Part shown: one piece after another, positions 6,350-7,995 of the stretch
Position numbering within the stretch: the stretch's first letter is position 1
Layout of the letters: every line of letters starts with the position of its first letter
NCBI RefSeq assembly: GCF_015865035.1
Contig: NZ_JADZGI010000014.1
Location: 1 to 7,995, forward strand
From: Novosphingobium aureum
Lineage (GTDB): Bacteria > Pseudomonadota > Alphaproteobacteria > Sphingomonadales > Sphingomonadaceae
DNA: 7,995 nucleotides
Reading direction: 5' to 3'
Made by a program: the position numbers and the translations under genes
Notes under the pieces: model-generated
Database searches by the model: none
The model's input: the letters and a program-made list of their open reading frames with translations, nothing else
What the model was told of the DNA's origin: nothing

Positions 6350-6528
6350 CCGTCGGGGTTTTCCGTAAAGTCGCCTCCCTGCGAATGCCAAGAAGCGCCG
6401 TGCGCGACGTATTTTTGACGGAATTGTGCGCCCGCTGTATGGAAAACATGTGTTTTGCGGCACTATGGCTTTCCCATTTCCCCAATGTCTGTGATGGCAT
6501 TTCGGGATTTTGCAATTGGAAACAGGTT

Positions 6529-6599
6529 TTGGGAATGCGAAGCCGAGCGAAGACCGTCGGCGTAGTCGGCGGGGCGACTCTCCCGCTACGCTTTCCCAA
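6529..6599. repeat. 15-bp imperfect inverted repeat
   Basis: TTGGGAATGCGAAGC (6529-6543) and GCTACGCTTTCCCAA (6585-6599) match as inverses at 13 of 15 positions. The 41-bp interior is GC-rich and holds AGTCG/CGACT around six bases. A large RNA hairpin, terminator for the convergent TetR gene or small element end are all possible; no T-run follows on either strand. Confidence 0.45.
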
Positions 6600-6646
6600 T
6601 CGGGGAATCTGAATCAACGCAAACTCTTGGATCTATTGCTCAGCCG

Positions 6647-7273
6647 TCAGTTCTCGGCAACGTCGGGCATGGACAGATACCCAAGTACGGCGCGACGAAC
6701 CCTTATCATGAGCGGCGCCTGTCCTTCTTCGCCCCGTTCGCCGGCGGCATCGAGCATCCCCCGGATGATCGCCAGCACGTCGCCGGTGGCAGATGGCATG
6801 TCGGATTGCCGAGGGATATCTGGTCGGGTGAGGATGTCTGCCAGGATGGTCACGATCCTTGCTCTTACAAGCTGCGTGTCGGCATCGAGCGGCAGGCGCG
6901 CTTCCTCGAAATCGAGCAACCGTGCCAGGCGAGGGCGGCGCACTTGGTGCCGGACAGCGGCTTCGATGACGCCATCGAGAGCCCCCCGTCCGGTAACCAC
7001 CATGCTCGCAGCCTCGACTTCCTCGACAAGGCGGGATGTTTCGCGGGCGATCAGCGCGCCGAGCAGCGCATTCTTGTCGGGAAAGTATTGGTAAAGCGTG
7101 CCGATGCTGGCGCCGGCCAGTTCAGCCACCGCGTTCGTAGTGAAACCACCATGCCCCTGCTCCTCCAAAATGCGAGCAGAGGCTTCGATGATCGCGTTCA
7201 CGGTGTGCTGCGCGCGCACCTGCCGTGGCTGTTTTCGTGGGCGGGTGCGCTGATCCTTGGGCTGTACGGTCAT
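6647..7273 (-). CDS. TetR-family transcriptional regulator
   Basis: The 208-residue product has the TetR N-terminal DNA-binding domain. Helix 1 begins near residue 20 (QHTVNAIIEASARILEEQG), and the HTH FTTNAVAELAGASIGTLYQYF spans about 44-64, followed by DKNALL. The rest is a variable helical ligand-binding and dimerisation part. The basic leader (KDQRTRPRKQPRQVR) is common in the family. ATG 7273 is chosen; an in-frame TTG at 7282 would add three residues, and neither start has a good ribosome-binding site. It is divergent from the darcynin-family gene across 77 bp that contain a palindrome, so it probably represses that gene and itself. The ligand is unknown. Confidence 0.9.
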   Translation of the reverse strand: MTVQPKDQRTRPRKQPRQVRAQHTVNAIIEASARILEEQGHGGFTTNAVAELAGASIGTLYQYFPDKNALLGALIARETSRLVEEVEAASMVVTGRGALDGVIEAAVRHQVRRPRLARLLDFEEARLPLDADTQLVRARIVTILADILTRPDIPRQSDMPSATGDVLAIIRGMLDAAGERGEEGQAPLMIRVRRAVLGYLSMPDVAEN

Positions 7274-7281
7274 GGGAGCCA

Positions 7282-7316
7282 ATGCGAGTAGCTAAGGTGA
7301 GCAGATGCTCGCATCT
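7282..7316. promoter_or_regulatory. Candidate TetR operator between divergent genes
   Basis: AGATGC-TC-GCATCT (7303-7316) is a near-palindrome with 6-bp arms. Its right half also forms a second inverted repeat, ATGCGAG (7282-7288) with CTCGCAT (7308-7314). Such a dyad between a TetR gene and a divergent gene is the usual place for the operator. No convincing -35/-10 pair was found for either direction. Confidence 0.5.
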
Positions 7317-7350
7317 TCCTGTGCGTCAATCAACAACGCAAGGACGCATC

Positions 7351-7713
7351 ATGGATACCCGACCGACCGAGTTCGAAGCCGCGCTCACCATATTCTTCAT
7401 GGTCAAGACCTCGCCGGAATGGCTGGGTTTTACGTTCGAAACCCGACTGGCACACGCCCGCGAGACCTTCCAACCCATTCTTGATGATTTCAAAGATCGA
7501 GTTCGGCTCAAGTGGTACGACGTTGAGTTCTACACGGCCAAAATCAGCGATATCTGGATGATCGAGTCAAAGGATCATCACAGCTACCAACTCTTCTGCG
7601 AGAAGCTACGCGAGACGCCGTTCTGGGACCGATTCTTCCTCGTTCATGACATATTTCCGGGTGAGCTGAACGCCTGGGCGAAGAATTATGAGGTCGAAGC
7701 CCTTCGATCATAG
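7351..7713 (+). CDS. Darcynin-family protein
   Basis: The 120-residue protein matches the darcynin family over its full length. It has a start of the type LTIFFMVKTSPEWLGF (12-27), then RLAHARETFQPIL, VRLKWYDVEFYTAKISDIWM (51-70), and LRETPFWDRFF (86-96), with a final ALNAWAKNY-like ending (106-113). Darcynins are small proteins with a predicted ferredoxin-like fold and no established reaction; they are often found next to TetR- or LysR-type regulators and oxidoreductases. ATG 7351 is preceded by AAGGA six bases upstream. There is no signal peptide or membrane segment, so it should be cytoplasmic. It is probably controlled by the divergent TetR regulator. Family assignment is by recalled motifs, the function is unknown. 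Confidence 0.85.
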   Translation: MDTRPTEFEAALTIFFMVKTSPEWLGFTFETRLAHARETFQPILDDFKDRVRLKWYDVEFYTAKISDIWMIESKDHHSYQLFCEKLRETPFWDRFFLVHDIFPGELNAWAKNYEVEALRS

Positions 7714-7748
7714 AAAGATGGACGACGTAGGCTCACCTCGTTGTGTTA

Positions 7749-7779
7749 CTCCGCTCACCGCCGTTCGCGGGTAGCGGAG
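7749..7779 (+). terminator. Stem-loop downstream of the darcynin gene
   Basis: CTCCGCT (7749-7755) pairs with AGCGGAG (7773-7779). Past a one-base bulge, ACC pairs with GGT, giving a stem of about 10 bp and a GC-rich loop. It begins 35 bases after the stop codon at 7713. No T-run follows, so termination is possible but not certain. Confidence 0.4.
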
Positions 7780-7913
7780 CAGCATCCTCACGCTCCTAGC
7801 GTAACGGGGGATTCTCGGATTTCGATCGCTTGTAGGAAAGGGCAATTGATTCATGAGCTGTTTGCTACCTGTCCGGCGTCAGCGCCCATGGCACAGATTA
7901 GGGGTTGAGATTT

Positions 7914-7974
7914 AAGGAGGGTTTGGGCTTCGTCGTAGTGACGAAGGAACGAAGATGAAGCCCAAACCCTCCTT
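7914..7974. repeat. 18-bp perfect stem-loop over the transposase start (right copy)
   Basis: This is the right-hand copy of the hairpin at 22-82. Arms are at 7914-7931 and 7957-7974 with the 25-nt loop between. The second arm begins on the G of the orfA ATG and covers codons 2 to 6. The loop carries the ribosome-binding site AAGGAA (7944-7949). Confidence 0.7.
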
Positions 7975-7995
7975 GCGAAAATCGCCAGCAAAGGC
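7955..7995 (+). CDS. IS3-family OrfA transposase, N-terminal 13 codons only (right copy)
   Basis: ATG 7955 is followed by 12 further codons and two bases before the edge; the residues are identical to the left copy. AAGGAA lies five bases before the ATG. The remainder of orfA and orfB is outside the window. Confidence 0.55.
   Translation, partial: MKPKPSLRKSPAK

Larger units (their letters stand above)
6146..6646. other. Lower-GC intergenic stretch with inverted repeats, no supported gene
   Basis: About 500 bp between the toxin stop and the TetR stop are less GC-rich than the surrounding genes. Open frames at 6298-6612 (plus) and 6345-6617 (minus) overlap each other, have many Cys, Met and Phe residues and no recognisable domain. 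Structure visible: inverted repeats at 6307-6349 and 6529-6599, a small hairpin AAAACATGTGTTTT near 6443, and an 8-bp direct repeat GACACATT at 6302 and 6336. It may be decayed mobile-element DNA. Confidence 0.55.
7870..7995 (+). mobile_element. 5' end of the same IS3-family-like element (right copy, truncated by window edge)
   Basis: The element begins TGTCCGGCGTCAGCGCC at 7870 and continues off the right edge. It is identical, in inverse orientation, to 1-126. The neighbouring base (7869) no longer matches the left copy, so 7870 is the true IS tip. Both copies read outward, so the region between them is bounded by the orfA-proximal ends of two inverted elements. Confidence 0.75.

Noticed and set aside
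6298..6612. 104-codon plus-strand open frame
   Set aside because: No recognisable family, an odd Cys/Phe-rich composition and a competing antisense frame; it also runs through an inverted repeat.

Overview
The window is GC-rich, with alphaproteobacterial-looking proteins. A sphingomonad or relative is my best guess, inferred from overall style and not from any marker gene. It is accessory DNA. Both ends are the same 126-bp sequence in opposite orientation: the 5' end of one insertion sequence, most likely IS3 family, with a TG/CA terminus and the first codons of an orfA reading outward. The segment therefore lies between two inverted copies of one IS. Because the match is exactly 126 bp and stops at the IS tip, the window may be an assembly unitig broken at IS copies (126 = k-1 for k = 127). 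A composite transposon is possible but not shown.

Layout from left to right: the IS end (1-126) has cut a short-chain dehydrogenase, leaving its catalytic half (127-480). An intact zinc-free MDR/enoyl-reductase-like oxidoreductase follows (580-1698). A convergent tyrosine recombinase (1731-2981, minus) ends at a shared stem-loop. The 148-bp divergent region holds the recombinase promoter and several inverted repeats, one with an 11-6-11 recombination-core shape. It separates the recombinase from a helical protein with a C-terminal helix-turn-helix (3130-4323), whose end overlaps the end of a small WGR-domain gene (4302-4598, minus).

After about 490 bp without a supported gene comes a toxin-antitoxin-like pair: an excisionase-type HTH antitoxin (5093-5551) and, 3 nt later, a PIN-domain toxin (5555-6145). 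About 500 bp of lower-GC DNA with inverted repeats but no convincing gene follows. A TetR regulator (6647-7273, minus) is divergent from a darcynin-family gene (7351-7713) across a short region with a candidate operator. The second IS end closes the window (7870-7995).

Three functional groups can be inferred: a recombinase/HTH/WGR cluster that may be a mobility or maintenance unit, a PIN toxin-antitoxin pair that could stabilise the element, and metabolic cargo (damaged SDR, MDR oxidoreductase, TetR-darcynin). The least explained parts are the recombinase/HTH/WGR trio with its repeat-rich divergent region and the IS hairpin that overlaps the transposase start codon.
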